Origin: Copromyces sp. CBS 386.78
Lineage: Eukaryota; Ascomycota; Sordariomycetes; Sordariales; Sordariaceae
Direction of reading: 5' to 3'
Length of the DNA stretch: 64,000 nucleotides
Assembly: GCA_030685235.1 (NCBI GenBank)
Contig: MU839107.1
Location: forward strand, 1 to 64,000
Positions 12,453-21,746 of this stretch are shown here, piece after piece. Each line of letters starts with the position of its first letter. Within the stretch, counting starts at the first letter, position 1. Below the pieces are notes generated by a model. That model did not search any database, was not told the origin of the DNA, and saw nothing but the letters and a program-made list of their open reading frames with translations. The position numbers and the translations under genes are program-made.

Positions 12453-13742
12453 ATGTCGTCCTCCGCTGCCGATACTGCCTCGGCTTCCGAGGCTTTCAAC
12501 CCTCACCTTGTCGACCTCGACACCGCAGACCCTCGCACTGTGGTCTGTTACTTGAACGCCTCCCCCAACGACTACGATGGTCGCGTTGGCCTTCGCATCT
12601 CGGCCCTCTTCGTCATCATGGCCACCTCTTCTTTGACCACTCTCTTCCCGGTTCTGGCGGCTCGCATCCCTCGCCTTCGCATCCCCCGCTATGTCTACCT
12701 CTTCGCGCGCTACTTCGGCGCCGGAGTCATCATTGCCACAGCCTTCATCCACCTTCTCGACCCGGCCTACGAGGAGATCGGCCCCGCCTCTTGCGTCGGC
12801 ATGACCAAGGGCTGGGACGCCTACTCATGGCCTCCCGCTATTGCCATGACTTCGGTCATGCTTATCTTCCTCTTGGACTTCGGCGCTGAGTGGTACGTCG
12901 AACAGAAGTATGAGTGCGACCAGGCCGATATCAGCATCGAGAAGGTGATCACCACCTTCCCCGCCCATACCACTGATGGCGCAACCTCTACCGATGACGG
13001 CAACACTTCCGAGTCCCATGATGACTGTCATGACTCTCCTCGCAAGCAGTCCACCATCGGTCATGATGCCCACTCCAGTCACCAGTTCCTCCACTCTGGC
13101 GACCAAGACGACCAGGACGCCCAGGTCTCCGCCGCTCATCCCACTGCGCCATCCCCCACCGGCACTCACAGCTCTCATGACCACTCGAAGGATACCATCG
13201 ACATCGAGAGCCATGCCTTCCTCACCGGCGACTCCCCCGCTTCTGAGCGTATCTTCCGCGAGCAGATCGCGGCCTTTCTGATCCTCGAGTTCGGCGTGCT
13301 CTTTCACTCCGTCATCATTGGCCTCAACCTCGGTGTCGTCGGCGAGGAGTTCAGCACTCTCTATCCTGTCGTCGTCTTCCATCAGGCCTTCGAGGGCCTC
13401 GGTATCGGCGCTCGCTTGTCATCGATCCCCTTCCCCAAGCGCCTGGGTTGGATGCCCTGGGCTTTGTGCCTCGCCTACGGCTTGACGACTCCCATTGCTC
13501 TCGCCATCGGTCTCGGCATGGCCACCACTTACGAGAGCACCGGCTTCACTGCCTCGATTGTCTCGGGCATCCTGGACTCCATCTCGGCTGGCATCCTGTT
13601 GTACACAGGCCTCGTCGAGCTTCTAGCCCGCGACTTTCTTTTCAACCCCAACCGCACTCGCGATATAACCCGTGTGCTGTTCATGTTGGCTTGCATGTTC
13701 ACCGGCTGCTTCGTCATGGCACTTCTGGGCAAGTGGGCCTGA
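12453..13742 (+). CDS. tzn-1: ZIP family plasma-membrane zinc transporter
   Basis: A single-exon protein of 429 residues, normal for fungal Zrt-type ZIP importers that bring Zn2+ (and sometimes Fe2+) into the cytosol. Eight membrane segments can be traced at about 48-70, 82-103, 128-149, 271-296, 302-318, 334-357, 365-388 and 403-428. Between segments 3 and 4 is a long cytosolic loop (about 155-265) rich in His and Asp, the presumed metal-sensing or binding loop. The two ZIP signature helices are intact: HSVIIGLNLGV at 285-295 and HQAFEGLGIGAR at 310-321, supplying the metal-coordinating His/Glu residues. The start is the first ATG after the probable leader intron. I recognise it from memory as the Neurospora zinc transporter tzn-1 (NCU07621); the family is certain, the exact name less so. 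Zinc-responsive control is expected for the family, but I see no specific operator. Confidence 0.95.
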   Translation: MSSSAADTASASEAFNPHLVDLDTADPRTVVCYLNASPNDYDGRVGLRISALFVIMATSSLTTLFPVLAARIPRLRIPRYVYLFARYFGAGVIIATAFIHLLDPAYEEIGPASCVGMTKGWDAYSWPPAIAMTSVMLIFLLDFGAEWYVEQKYECDQADISIEKVITTFPAHTTDGATSTDDGNTSESHDDCHDSPRKQSTIGHDAHSSHQFLHSGDQDDQDAQVSAAHPTAPSPTGTHSSHDHSKDTIDIESHAFLTGDSPASERIFREQIAAFLILEFGVLFHSVIIGLNLGVVGEEFSTLYPVVVFHQAFEGLGIGARLSSIPFPKRLGWMPWALCLAYGLTTPIALAIGLGMATTYESTGFTASIVSGILDSISAGILLYTGLVELLARDFLFNPNRTRDITRVLFMLACMFTGCFVMALLGKWA

Positions 13743-14545
13743 GGTAGCATATCACCAGTCACCACAATCGGGGAGGATGTGTTACGACAAGCGTTGACGG
13801 TCTTGGAGCAAGCGATTTTGTACCTGATTGGAGCAATCTGTTGGTGGCTTACTGCATGCATGGAATGATACCCCATTAGCATTTGCATTTTTGTTTTGCT
13901 TGTAAGTTCGGCGTTACGGATCAATGCATGATGGAAAGGAAATTGGAAGGGATCGGCAACCTCATGGATGAAGGAGCATGGAATGGGACGTGGTACACAG
14001 TACATAGTCATAGTCGTAATGCCCTTGGGCAACATCAAGGGCGTCTTGTGAAGGTCGATACTTGAGGGTAGCTTAATTGTAACAAGTAATACCCAACTTC
14101 ACATAGTCCTGCTCTCTACTACAACGTCTCGAGTGAAAATTTCGGTTGCAAGGTCACCCAAGGGCTCTACCTCGTTGTTACAAAGTTGCTACGAAACTCC
14201 TAGAGAGTGAAAAATCAGACACGCAGTCCTCAAAAAAAATACTACAAAGGTAGAGCTCCACTGAAACTAGATCGACTCACTCCCCCCAACTTTTCTTCTC
14301 ACATAGTGAACTCGTACCACAACGACAAACATGTCCAATGCACACACACCTGACTGGACAGAACAATATTCACGATTTCACTCTTCCTCCTGTGAGCTCC
14401 TAATAACAGTCCTTTAATTACGATAGAAAATACCGAAACAAGGAAAAAAAAGAAAAATGAAGAAAGGGAACCCCAAAAATGAAATTAAAAAGACTAAAAC
14501 GTGTGGTACAGCCGACTATGTCCATGCAGGATCCCCAGCCAGGCA
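13743..14545. other. tzn-1 3' region, intergenic
   Basis: No gene is visible. The 3' UTR of the zinc transporter probably occupies the first few hundred bases. A-rich purine runs lie at 14435-14500. Confidence 0.4.
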
Positions 14546-14604
14546 AAAAGTCAAAGTCAAAAGTCAAAAGTCAAAAGTTAAAAGTTAAAAGTCAAAAGTC
14601 AAAA
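14546..14604. repeat. AAAGTCA heptanucleotide tandem repeat
   Basis: About eight head-to-tail copies of AAAGTCA, with two copies carrying a C-to-T change (AAAGTTA). It lies directly downstream, in transcription sense, of the tRNA-like gene on the minus strand. Confidence 0.85.
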
Positions 14605-14650
14605 GAAAAGAGAATCCCAGGGTATAATATAACATAAAAAAGAAAAGAAT

Positions 14651-14731
14651 CGATCCACCTAGGGGTCGAACCTGGAACCTACCTAACCTCCTAATTCGTA
14701 GTCAGACGCTCTACTATTGAGCCAGCGGACC
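14651..14731 (-). tRNA. tRNA-Arg(ACG)-like gene, possibly a pseudogene
   Basis: Read on the minus strand, 81 nucleotides fold as a tRNA. The acceptor stem GGTCCGC/GTGGATC pairs with two G-U wobbles, the D-stem GCTC/GAGC is intact, the anticodon loop is CTACGAA (anticodon ACG, Arg) and the T-loop is TTCGACC. A T-rich terminator (TTTTCTTTTTT) follows. Oddities: the variable region is about 14 bases instead of 5, expanded by a TAGG-type insertion; the D-loop lacks the usual GG pair; and one T-stem pair is C-A. The differences from a standard tRNA are mostly C/T and G/A transitions, which would fit RIP. It may be transcribed but misfolded. There is no intron at the usual position after base 37. 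Confidence 0.65.
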
Positions 14732-15220
14732 GGACCGAGCTTGATTGGTTAGTTGGTTGGTTAGTTAATAGTGAGGAGGTTGGGGCACGCATTTATGAGG
14801 GAGGCTTCTTTGCCTGTACCTCTTGCGACGGGACTCGCTGTTAATTCCACTGTAGTAGGTAGGTGTAGACTAGAAAAGTTGCTGCTGCAGTACTGCCGGA
14901 ATGGGGAATGGTGAAGTTGGCGGCGGTGGGATGGATATTAAGATAGATGGAATGCTGAGTTCTCTTTTGGAAAAGAATGTACAAACAATAGAAGTGAATA
15001 GAAGGAAAAGAAAGAGCGAGGTTTGAATAAATTGTGACAACTAATTTGGTAACTTTATATTTTATTTACAAAGTTTTTTTTTTAATAAGTAAAAGATTAT
15101 GAGTAAGTGAGTGTCTATCCATGGGTGTGTCGGCGTCTGCTTACCGCCGGGCTTCCTCCGGCTTTGAGGTTTTTTTACCTTTGTTTCTGAGGTGCAAAGG
15201 ATGAAAAGGCCAAAAAAAAA
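14732..15220. other. Intergenic spacer
   Basis: No gene is visible. Repeated TTGGTTAG words lie at 14744-14766 directly upstream of the tRNA-like gene, and a purine-rich run lies at 14970-15030. Confidence 0.4.
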
Positions 15221-15657
15221 GAGCTTGACTTCCCGCACCGTCCCTTTTGTCCTCGCGCACTCTTTTTTGACTTAATACACCGCACTTCCTCCATCCGATA
15301 GCTGCTTGACAGCTGGCATGTAAAGCACCCCGTTTTGTATAGTAAAATCAATCCGTAATTTTAATTCGCATATAATATTTTCTCGTACAATCAAGGCCAC
15401 ATTTTAATACAACACAACTTAGCTATCGCTATTACAGTCGCGGTCGCTGTCGCTATTATAGTCGCGGTCGCTATCGCTATTACGGTCGCTATCGCTGTCG
15501 CTATCGCAATTGACTTAGCGTACTACTATGCTCAAAATATTGAAAATATCGAAATTTTTATATAAAAACGATTGAAAACTATTCTAGCTGTTATGGGGGT
15601 GCATTAAGTTAAAAAGGGTGCGCGAGGACAAAAGGGACGGTGCGGGAAGTTAAGCTC
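15221..15657. mobile_element. 437-bp non-autonomous inverted-repeat element (MITE-like)
   Basis: The left terminal repeat (15221-15281) and right terminal repeat (15599-15657) are inverted copies about 60 bases long, starting GAGCTTGACTTCCCGCACCG on the left, with only a few differences, nearly all transitions. A-runs flank both ends, so the target duplication may be poly-A. The interior is AT-rich, has no ORF and carries a hexanucleotide repeat. The size and structure fit a miniature inverted-repeat transposon mobilised in trans. I cannot assign a superfamily. Confidence 0.8.
15421..15508. repeat. GCTATC/GTCGCT hexanucleotide repeat
   Basis: About fourteen degenerate hexamers alternate between GTCGCT, ATCGCT and related words, inside the inverted-repeat element. 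Differences between copies are mostly C/T. Confidence 0.85.
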
Positions 15658-17791
15658 AAAAAGAATAATAGATAGCTCGCGATATTAAAGATTATTAAAG
15701 TGTCTTGTTGGAATTTACTTAAGTAGAATCGGTCGTTGGAGCTTTGTTTAGGCCTATACTATTTAGTTTTATCTAAATAGTATCTTCTTGTTTTACACTT
15801 CAGATCTCGCCATTTTAATTTTAAATTTGTTTGTGGTACATAGAAAGACTTATGCCCTAGGCTCCAGTTATAAGATAAAGATAACGCTACATTTTGCTCC
15901 TTAGTTAAATCTTATCCTAGTTTCTTAAAAAGGGAATAGAATTTACATAGCTAATTTATCTCGACTTGTATTGTAGCAGCCAGAAGTGGTCACTTAGTAG
16001 GGTTATATTAAGTTGGGGGAGAAATTGTTATTGTTGAAGTAGATGTTAAGAGGGACAGGCCTAAAGCGCAAGGTCCGTAGACGCATTTTACACTATTTTA
16101 GCAGGCTGTCAGATTAACAAACGAGGAGGGTATGTCCAAACTTTGATCTAGTCGACTTATTCGCGCTGCCGCGGGCCGCGCTCAAACAACTAGATCATTT
16201 TTATTAAGAATTACTTAGTCCGAAATTAAAAGACGTCAAATTATACATTGTTATATTAAGAAGAGGCTGCTAATTACATCTAACTTACAAAGTAAAGATA
16301 CTTGTTAAAAGGTATAAAGGTACCTAGGTACTTAGTCGAAGATAGCGCAGGCTGATGAATCCGCGGACCTTAATCTAACTTTGCGCTAAAGTGGAGTTTG
16401 TTTTACCGCAGTGAACTAGGCAGCTTCCGACTGAGAAAGAGAAGGATTAAAGCTCTTTGCTCGTTCTATATAGAGTATTAAGCGGCGTTAAAGCAGCCTT
16501 ACTACCTATTTTCAATAGCATTTCCAGCCTACTTACTATTGTAATAAGGAGAATACCGGCTACCATCCTCGTTCTTTATATTAGCTACAGGTTTTTTTTT
16601 ATCTACCTATTTTCAATAGCATTTCCAGCCTACTTACTATTGTAATAAGGAGAATACCGGCTACCATCCTCGTTCTTTATATTAGCTATAGGTTCTTTTT
16701 TATCTATCCTTACTTACTTTACCAGAAGTAATAAATTGTTATTTAATAATATTTATACCTAACTTATTTTCAATCCAACCTGCTAGTTCCCAATAGGCTA
16801 TATTCTTCCCCCAAATGGCCTCTTCTTTCTCCCAGGAGGCCATTTCTTTCTCCCAAAAGGCCATTATTAGTTATTTTATTATGAATAAAGCTATAAGAGA
16901 TGAACTTTTATTAGAATAATAATTAATAGTTGGTTGAATTAAGTACCGCCTAGTTTAGATAAAACCTACGTGCTTGTGCCACTAGTCATAGCTTGGTAAC
17001 TTACTCCCGTATAAGTACAAGCCTACCTCCCCGCAGAAGAGCCTCACGCAGTCCTTATTAGGTTATCCCTCGTTGAAGAACCTTTACATCCTCTTGGACC
17101 ACAGGGACAAGGCGAGTGAAATGTCGTTGTTGTATTCTAGGAGAAGACAAGACTGTAAACGAGGGTGGTGCCAGCGAGTGGTCCTAGCCCGACACACGCC
17201 GAAAGGCAGACGGCCGGCCAGCTAGGCACAAAACATTGGACGGTTTTCACTACTCGTCCTTTCCGGGAACCTGAAAGATGGAAGGACCAGGTCCACCCCA
17301 TCCCGTCATTCAGGTTGACGGGAGATCGCTGGCAGAATCCCCGGACCTCTCACCGCCCGCTCAGCGCCCTTCACTCCATCAGGCAGCCCAAACGAGGAAG
17401 CCCCGTCCGCCTCTTAATCTCGACCACTGGTCACACACTCATCCATCACAACTTGCTCCTTACAACCCAACAGCCCGCTTGACAGGACCACCTGCAGTCA
17501 GATGACCAACACAGCTTTCAGCAACTTTTGGCTTCCTCATCGGGTGCCAGGGGCACAGGCAGACGAGGAGGATCTAAGAAGCCGTTGGACCCCCCGCCCC
17601 CCGCCGCACAACTGGAGAACCTCGTCTCCTCCTCACCATCCATCACCAACCAACTTTGGCGCTCGGCAGCATTTTCTTCAAGCTCGTCTACAGCGCCTTC
17701 AAGCCCTTGAACTGCGCCTTCGGCTGGTCCAGATATGGCTTGATCAACAAGAAGCACTTGAGCGACAGGGACGGGTTAAACGATACAAGAG
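15658..17791. other. AT-rich spacer with decayed repeats
   Basis: Moderately AT-rich DNA without a convincing gene up to about 17.1 kb. It looks like weakly RIP-affected repeat remnants. A 9-bp inverted repeat TGATCTAGT/ACTAGATCA brackets a GC-rich core at about 16142-16195. Three near-repeats of GGCC(A/T)TTTCTTTCTCCCA occur near 16811-16865. From 17.16 kb composition becomes normal, and overlapping proline-rich open frames (17278-17505, 17502-17810) precede the metallothionein-like gene. These are either its leader or a decayed gene. Confidence 0.45.
16502..16703. repeat. 101-bp tandem duplication
   Basis: Units 16502-16602 and 16603-16703 match almost base for base; the few differences lie at the 3' end (CTACAGG versus CTATAGG and the following T-run). 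It is too short for RIP to act on and so must be recent. Confidence 0.9.
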
Positions 17792-18147
17792 ATGGGTCCT
17801 TGGTATGTGAGCGACTCTTTTCCTTCCCCTTGGGCTCCTCCTTCGGTCCAGTCGTCTAGACGGTGGTAGTGTCGCCCCTCACCTTGGCCTGGCCCTGATG
17901 TGCCTGACACTCACGAACCTTCAAGCTAACATTTCTCGTTCCTTCTCAACAGCACTTGTACCTCTTGCGGCAGTGGCTGCTCTGGTAGCTGCTCAGGTTG
18001 CGGATGCAGCTCTTGCTCTGTAAGTTCATGTTGTCCTTTCTATTGCTTCGCCCCCTTCTCTTCTCTGATAAACAAACACAAACGCACTAACCACTCGACT
18101 TTATCGACAACACTACCTAGACCCTCTGGTGTGGCCAGCATGCTTAG
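17792..18147 (+). CDS. Metallothionein-like cysteine-rich peptide, three exons
   Basis: Exons 17792-17802, 17953-18019 and 18121-18147 join into a 34-residue peptide with nine Cys. It begins MGPCTCTSCGSGC and carries Cys at 4, 6, 9, 13, 17, 20, 22, 25 and 30, including two C-x-C pairs and otherwise mostly Gly and Ser. Composition and spacing are those of small fungal metallothioneins, which bind Cu(I) or Zn in thiolate clusters. Intron 1 (150 b) has GTATGT, CTAAC at 17926-17930 and CAG. Intron 2 (101 b) has GTAAGT, CTAAC at 18087-18091 and TAG. The Cys-rich exon is not open beyond TAA/TAG in the other two frames, supporting the choice. Alternatives: an upstream ORF (17502-17810) spliced into a different frame, or intron 2 retained, which would add more Cys. 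It is distinct from the known Neurospora copper metallothionein as I recall it. Confidence 0.6.
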
Positions 18148-18750
18148 CGGTGCTTGTCTTGCTCTCAGGCTTAGCATGCCTCTCCAGTCGTTTTTATTAC
18201 TGCAGCTCGCATACGAAATTCGCCATGACTACAACGAGGGTTAAGGGATGGGAGTTGAGGTGTTGCTGGAGGACATTCACATGGGCGACGTGGGGTTCAT
18301 GATGTAGTGGGTGGAGGTACTACACACTGGGCATTGGCTGCTGATTGAGACTGGATGTATCTTGCCATGGATGATAGGTTATAACTTGGGGACAAGTTGG
18401 CTTTTGACGAGTACAAAATGGATATGACCACTCTACTATCTTTGCTTCTACCGAGAACTGTCTTGTCATGGATGACAGGTTATGACTTGTCATCCGGCAG
18501 ACGGGACCTCGAGACAAGGACTGGTTTATAATAGAGAAATGACCATGACCACTCTACTCATTTTGCTTTGCCTTGACTTTCGCATTTGTTTCAGCTCCAT
18601 GTTTGAGGACGTGAGTTTTGCTCTTACTCAAGTCTTTATACAGGTATCCAATTACCACGGTAGACGGCGTGAGGCTAGACTGGATATACGGAGGACCTTG
18701 TGAATATCCAGGAAACGGCCAGATAAATACAAGCATATCTATCAACCATA
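18148..18750. repeat. Diverged direct duplication in intergenic DNA
   Basis: Copy 1 (18361-18446) and copy 2 (18462-18568) share an ordered set of words: CTTG(C/T)CATGGATGA(T/C)AGGTTAT, ACAAG, ATGACCACTCTACT and TTTGCTT. Small indels separate them, with a period of about 100-110 bases. There is no ORF. It lies between the metallothionein-like gene and the 3' end of the MFS gene. Confidence 0.65.
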
Positions 18751-20595
18751 TCAACACACATCAACCGCCGTCCGCTTCTCCCTTGAGGTTATCACCTGCC
18801 CAGCAGCAGCAGAAGCATTTTTTTCTTGTATCCTCCCCGCCTCTTCTATGTCCCTCTCCCTTTCCCCCTCCCCCTCCCTTTTCTTCACGTTCATCTTCAC
18901 CCTCCTCGCCCTCCTCTCCACCCCCTCCAAAACCGCCGTCCACCCCGCCACCGCCACACTACTCCCAACCATAGCCCACATGCCCCTCTCAAACCACGGC
19001 GCCATTTCCGCCCCATAAAACACAATGCTCCACCACGCATTCACAGCATTACTCCCCAGGTTCATGCCCGCCAGGACCACCGCCCTAAAAACCGCCTCCT
19101 TCCCGTCCCTCGTCATGGCGTCGTTCGCCCACGCGAAGAACGTCGCCTGGCAAGCGTACACGCTTCCGGCGAGGTAATAACTGGCCATGACGACGGCCGT
19201 TGCGTTTTTTGCGTCTGGTGGTCCGAACCGCCCTGCCTGCGCGGCCAGGATGAGGGAGGGCGTTAAAGTGCCGACGACGCCGATGAAGTAGCCTACCATG
19301 GAGCGGTGGTGCGGGTAAAGGTCGGTGAGGAAGGCGAAGAAGAGGGTGCTGACGATGCCGACGGCGGGGACGCCGGTTGGGTAGGTGTTTAGTTGGGAGA
19401 TGGTGTATTTCTTGGTGGGTGAGGGGTGGGATTTGAGGTAGAGGGAGAGCAGGGCGTTGGAGGAGAAGGATTCGGTTTCGCCGGCGAGGATCCAGAGGAG
19501 GATGAAGGAGGGACAGTGGTAGGAGGAGAATAGGGAGCGGAGGAAGGGGAGGGAGAAGGGGTGGGTTGGGGTGAGTTGCTGTTGTTGTTGTTGTTGGCGA
19601 GGCTCGGTTGAGGGCGGCGCGGGCGGCTGCGCGGCATGTGGTTGCGAGGTGGGTTTGTCGTTGTCGTCGTTGTCATCGAGGGGCTTTGCTGGGGATAATT
19701 CCCGGGTATCGACCAAAGTTGTGTCGTCGTTCCAAGGTCGAGATCCCTCGTACTCTCCCTTTATGTTCCCTTCCATCCTCCTAATAGCCAGCTCCCGTTC
19801 CCCGCTCGACAGATACGGCGCCCTCGTCGTCTTGGGCGTGTCGGGAAACAGCAAAAATCCGTACATGGCAACAGGCAGGGTGATTATCCCGTCAATGATG
19901 AAAAGCCATCGCCAACCAGCCAGACCATGCAGTCCATCCATACTCGCATGAATCCCGCTCTGCACAAACCCCCCTATCATGGTGCCCGCCAGCCCACTCG
20001 CCGTGAACACCCCGCTCCGCTTCCCCAGTTCTTTTTCCGTGTACCATGACCCGAGGATATAATGCGTCCCCACGAACGTCGTACTCTCGGCTATCCCCTG
20101 GAAAAACCGAATGGCCATGATCTGTCCCGGGGACTTGGCCGCGGCGGTGACCATGGTCAAGCCGGCCCACAAAACCATCATGCTGGGAAAAAACACGCGG
20201 GGGGCGATGTAATGGAGGGATAGGTTGGAGGGAACTTGACCTAAGACGTAGCCGATGGTGAAACAAGTGTTTATTTGGTTTAGTTGGGACCCGCGGAAGG
20301 AAAGGGACTCTTTCATGCCGGAAACGTAGGCGTTGGAGAGGGCGGTGCGGTCGAGGTAGTTGAGGAAGTAGGAGAGGCAGCAGAAGGTGAGGATGAAGAA
20401 GTCGATTTTTAGCAGGAGGCGGGCTTCGAGGGGGGAGGACGAGGTGCTGCCGGGGCGGAAGTAGGTGCGGAGGCGGGTGGTGAGTCCGGGTTGGGCGGCG
20501 GAGGCGGATGAGGGTGTTGATGGTGGTGTGGCCTCGGGTTGTTTGGCCTGCCCATCATGAGGGATGGGGGGTGGTGGTGGTGGTGGTTTGGCCAT
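18751..20595 (-). CDS. MFS permease, anion:cation symporter (Dal5/Liz1-like) family
   Basis: Single exon, 614 residues, with about twelve membrane segments typical of the major facilitator superfamily. The order is: a proline-rich cytosolic N-terminus (1-55); segment 1 with the SYFLNYLDRTALSNAYV motif (about 74-91), characteristic of the fungal anion:cation symporter family that carries pantothenate, biotin precursors, allantoate or nicotinate; segments 2-6 to about 250 with RFFQGIAES at 163-171; and an enlarged central cytosolic loop (about 255-345) containing a poly-Gln run at 334-340 and Pro/Asp-rich sequence. Six more segments follow to about 555, then a basic and then charged tail. The substrate cannot be read from the sequence; the closest fit is the pantothenate/vitamin branch. 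The start is the only upstream ATG in frame and is followed by a poly-Pro tract. Confidence 0.9.
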   Translation of the reverse strand: MAKPPPPPPPIPHDGQAKQPEATPPSTPSSASAAQPGLTTRLRTYFRPGSTSSSPLEARLLLKIDFFILTFCCLSYFLNYLDRTALSNAYVSGMKESLSFRGSQLNQINTCFTIGYVLGQVPSNLSLHYIAPRVFFPSMMVLWAGLTMVTAAAKSPGQIMAIRFFQGIAESTTFVGTHYILGSWYTEKELGKRSGVFTASGLAGTMIGGFVQSGIHASMDGLHGLAGWRWLFIIDGIITLPVAMYGFLLFPDTPKTTRAPYLSSGERELAIRRMEGNIKGEYEGSRPWNDDTTLVDTRELSPAKPLDDNDDNDKPTSQPHAAQPPAPPSTEPRQQQQQQQLTPTHPFSLPFLRSLFSSYHCPSFILLWILAGETESFSSNALLSLYLKSHPSPTKKYTISQLNTYPTGVPAVGIVSTLFFAFLTDLYPHHRSMVGYFIGVVGTLTPSLILAAQAGRFGPPDAKNATAVVMASYYLAGSVYACQATFFAWANDAMTRDGKEAVFRAVVLAGMNLGSNAVNAWWSIVFYGAEMAPWFERGMWAMVGSSVAVAGWTAVLEGVERRARRVKMNVKKREGEGERERDIEEAGRIQEKNASAAAGQVITSREKRTAVDVC

Positions 20596-21064
20596 TTGAG
20601 TGAGGTCGGTGTCGGTGAGATAACCGGCGGTTGAATGGCGTGGACGGTGGTGTATATCCGGGTCAAGGGCTGCTTGCTCGATGTTCCGTTGATGTTATCG
20701 TCGCGAAGTGTCGTGATGGATGCCGAGTCAGATATCAGGAGACAAAGCAAGGACGTCCAAAGACAGGAGGACCCTGCAGTGAGATCCAGACCCCGTTCCG
20801 CTGTGCTGGGGCGGACGTATGCACCTTTTGTTCCTGATCCCGTGCGTATGTGCGTATGTGCGCTGATGCAGATGATGAAATGATCGACGGGAGGAAGCAA
20901 TGCCGATAGGGTAGGTAGTGTACTCTGGCTATTGTTGTGGTTATCTCCAGATCAGCCACTCGTGGATGGCAAAGGCTCGAATGGACTGGAATGAATGCAC
21001 CGTGCGCCAATCCGGGAGTCGATCTGGTGGGACAAGATGAGCTTATTCTCCCAGATCCGGTACG

Positions 21065-21095
<31 letters not shown>

Positions 21096-21746
21096 ACAGC
21101 ATTTGGTTATATAATGTCGTGTCGGTAGGAATTCTCTTCACCGCCTTTGGATGAGAAGTCTGGAAAAGCCTAGAACATAAATGGGTGCCCGATGGCTTCC
21201 CGCCGGTGCTTTGTCTCGATGAAGTGACGTCGGGATGGAATGTGGTCGTTCGGTAATTCAGATTTCAGAGTTTTGCGCCGGGCCGTGTTAATAGGACATT
21301 GACTCACTCGTAAAACTGTTAGTGATAGGCTCTCTAAGTAGGGTGAGCCTTAACTAACTGCCTTAGCCCGTTGGACAATCCGTGCGGGGACCCCTGGCCC
21401 GACCCTTGGACCCCCAACTTAACCCCACAACGGACGGCCCGGGGAGTTCTCCACGCGGGGAACGGCCCGAGAATGGGTGTCAATGCCGGGAACATCATTT
21501 CCTGCCCCTGTCATGGCCATCATGTGTCCTTTGTCCCAAACTTGAATTTCAGTCAAGACATATTGGGTGGTCATACCAACAGATGTCACCAGAGGGGAAT
21601 GATGTGAATGGCATAAAAAATATGTACAATTATAAGATATACTATCGAACAAACTCGCACGCCTGCTATGCTATGCTATGCTATGCAATGCAATGCAAAC
21701 TGACCCATCATCACACGGGTTTCCATCAAACATCTTGCCCTTCCCC
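20596..21746. other. MFS promoter region and spacer
   Basis: This is the upstream region of the minus-strand permease. No gene is supported. It contains a GTC trinucleotide run (21064-21094) and a TGCTATGCTATG-type pentanucleotide run (about 21666-21697). Confidence 0.45.
21064..21094. repeat. (GTC)n microsatellite
   Basis: Ten GTC units, the ninth altered to GTT, in non-coding DNA upstream of the MFS gene. Confidence 0.9.

Noticed and set aside
14546..15508. Possible CRISPR-like or centromeric satellite repeats
   Set aside because: The repeats are simple head-to-tail microsatellites without spacers; eukaryotic context.
17502..17810. A 102-codon open frame before the metallothionein-like gene
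   Set aside because: Proline-rich with no features, overlapped by two other open frames; splicing it onward gives only a short hydrophobic tail, less convincing than the Cys-rich frame.
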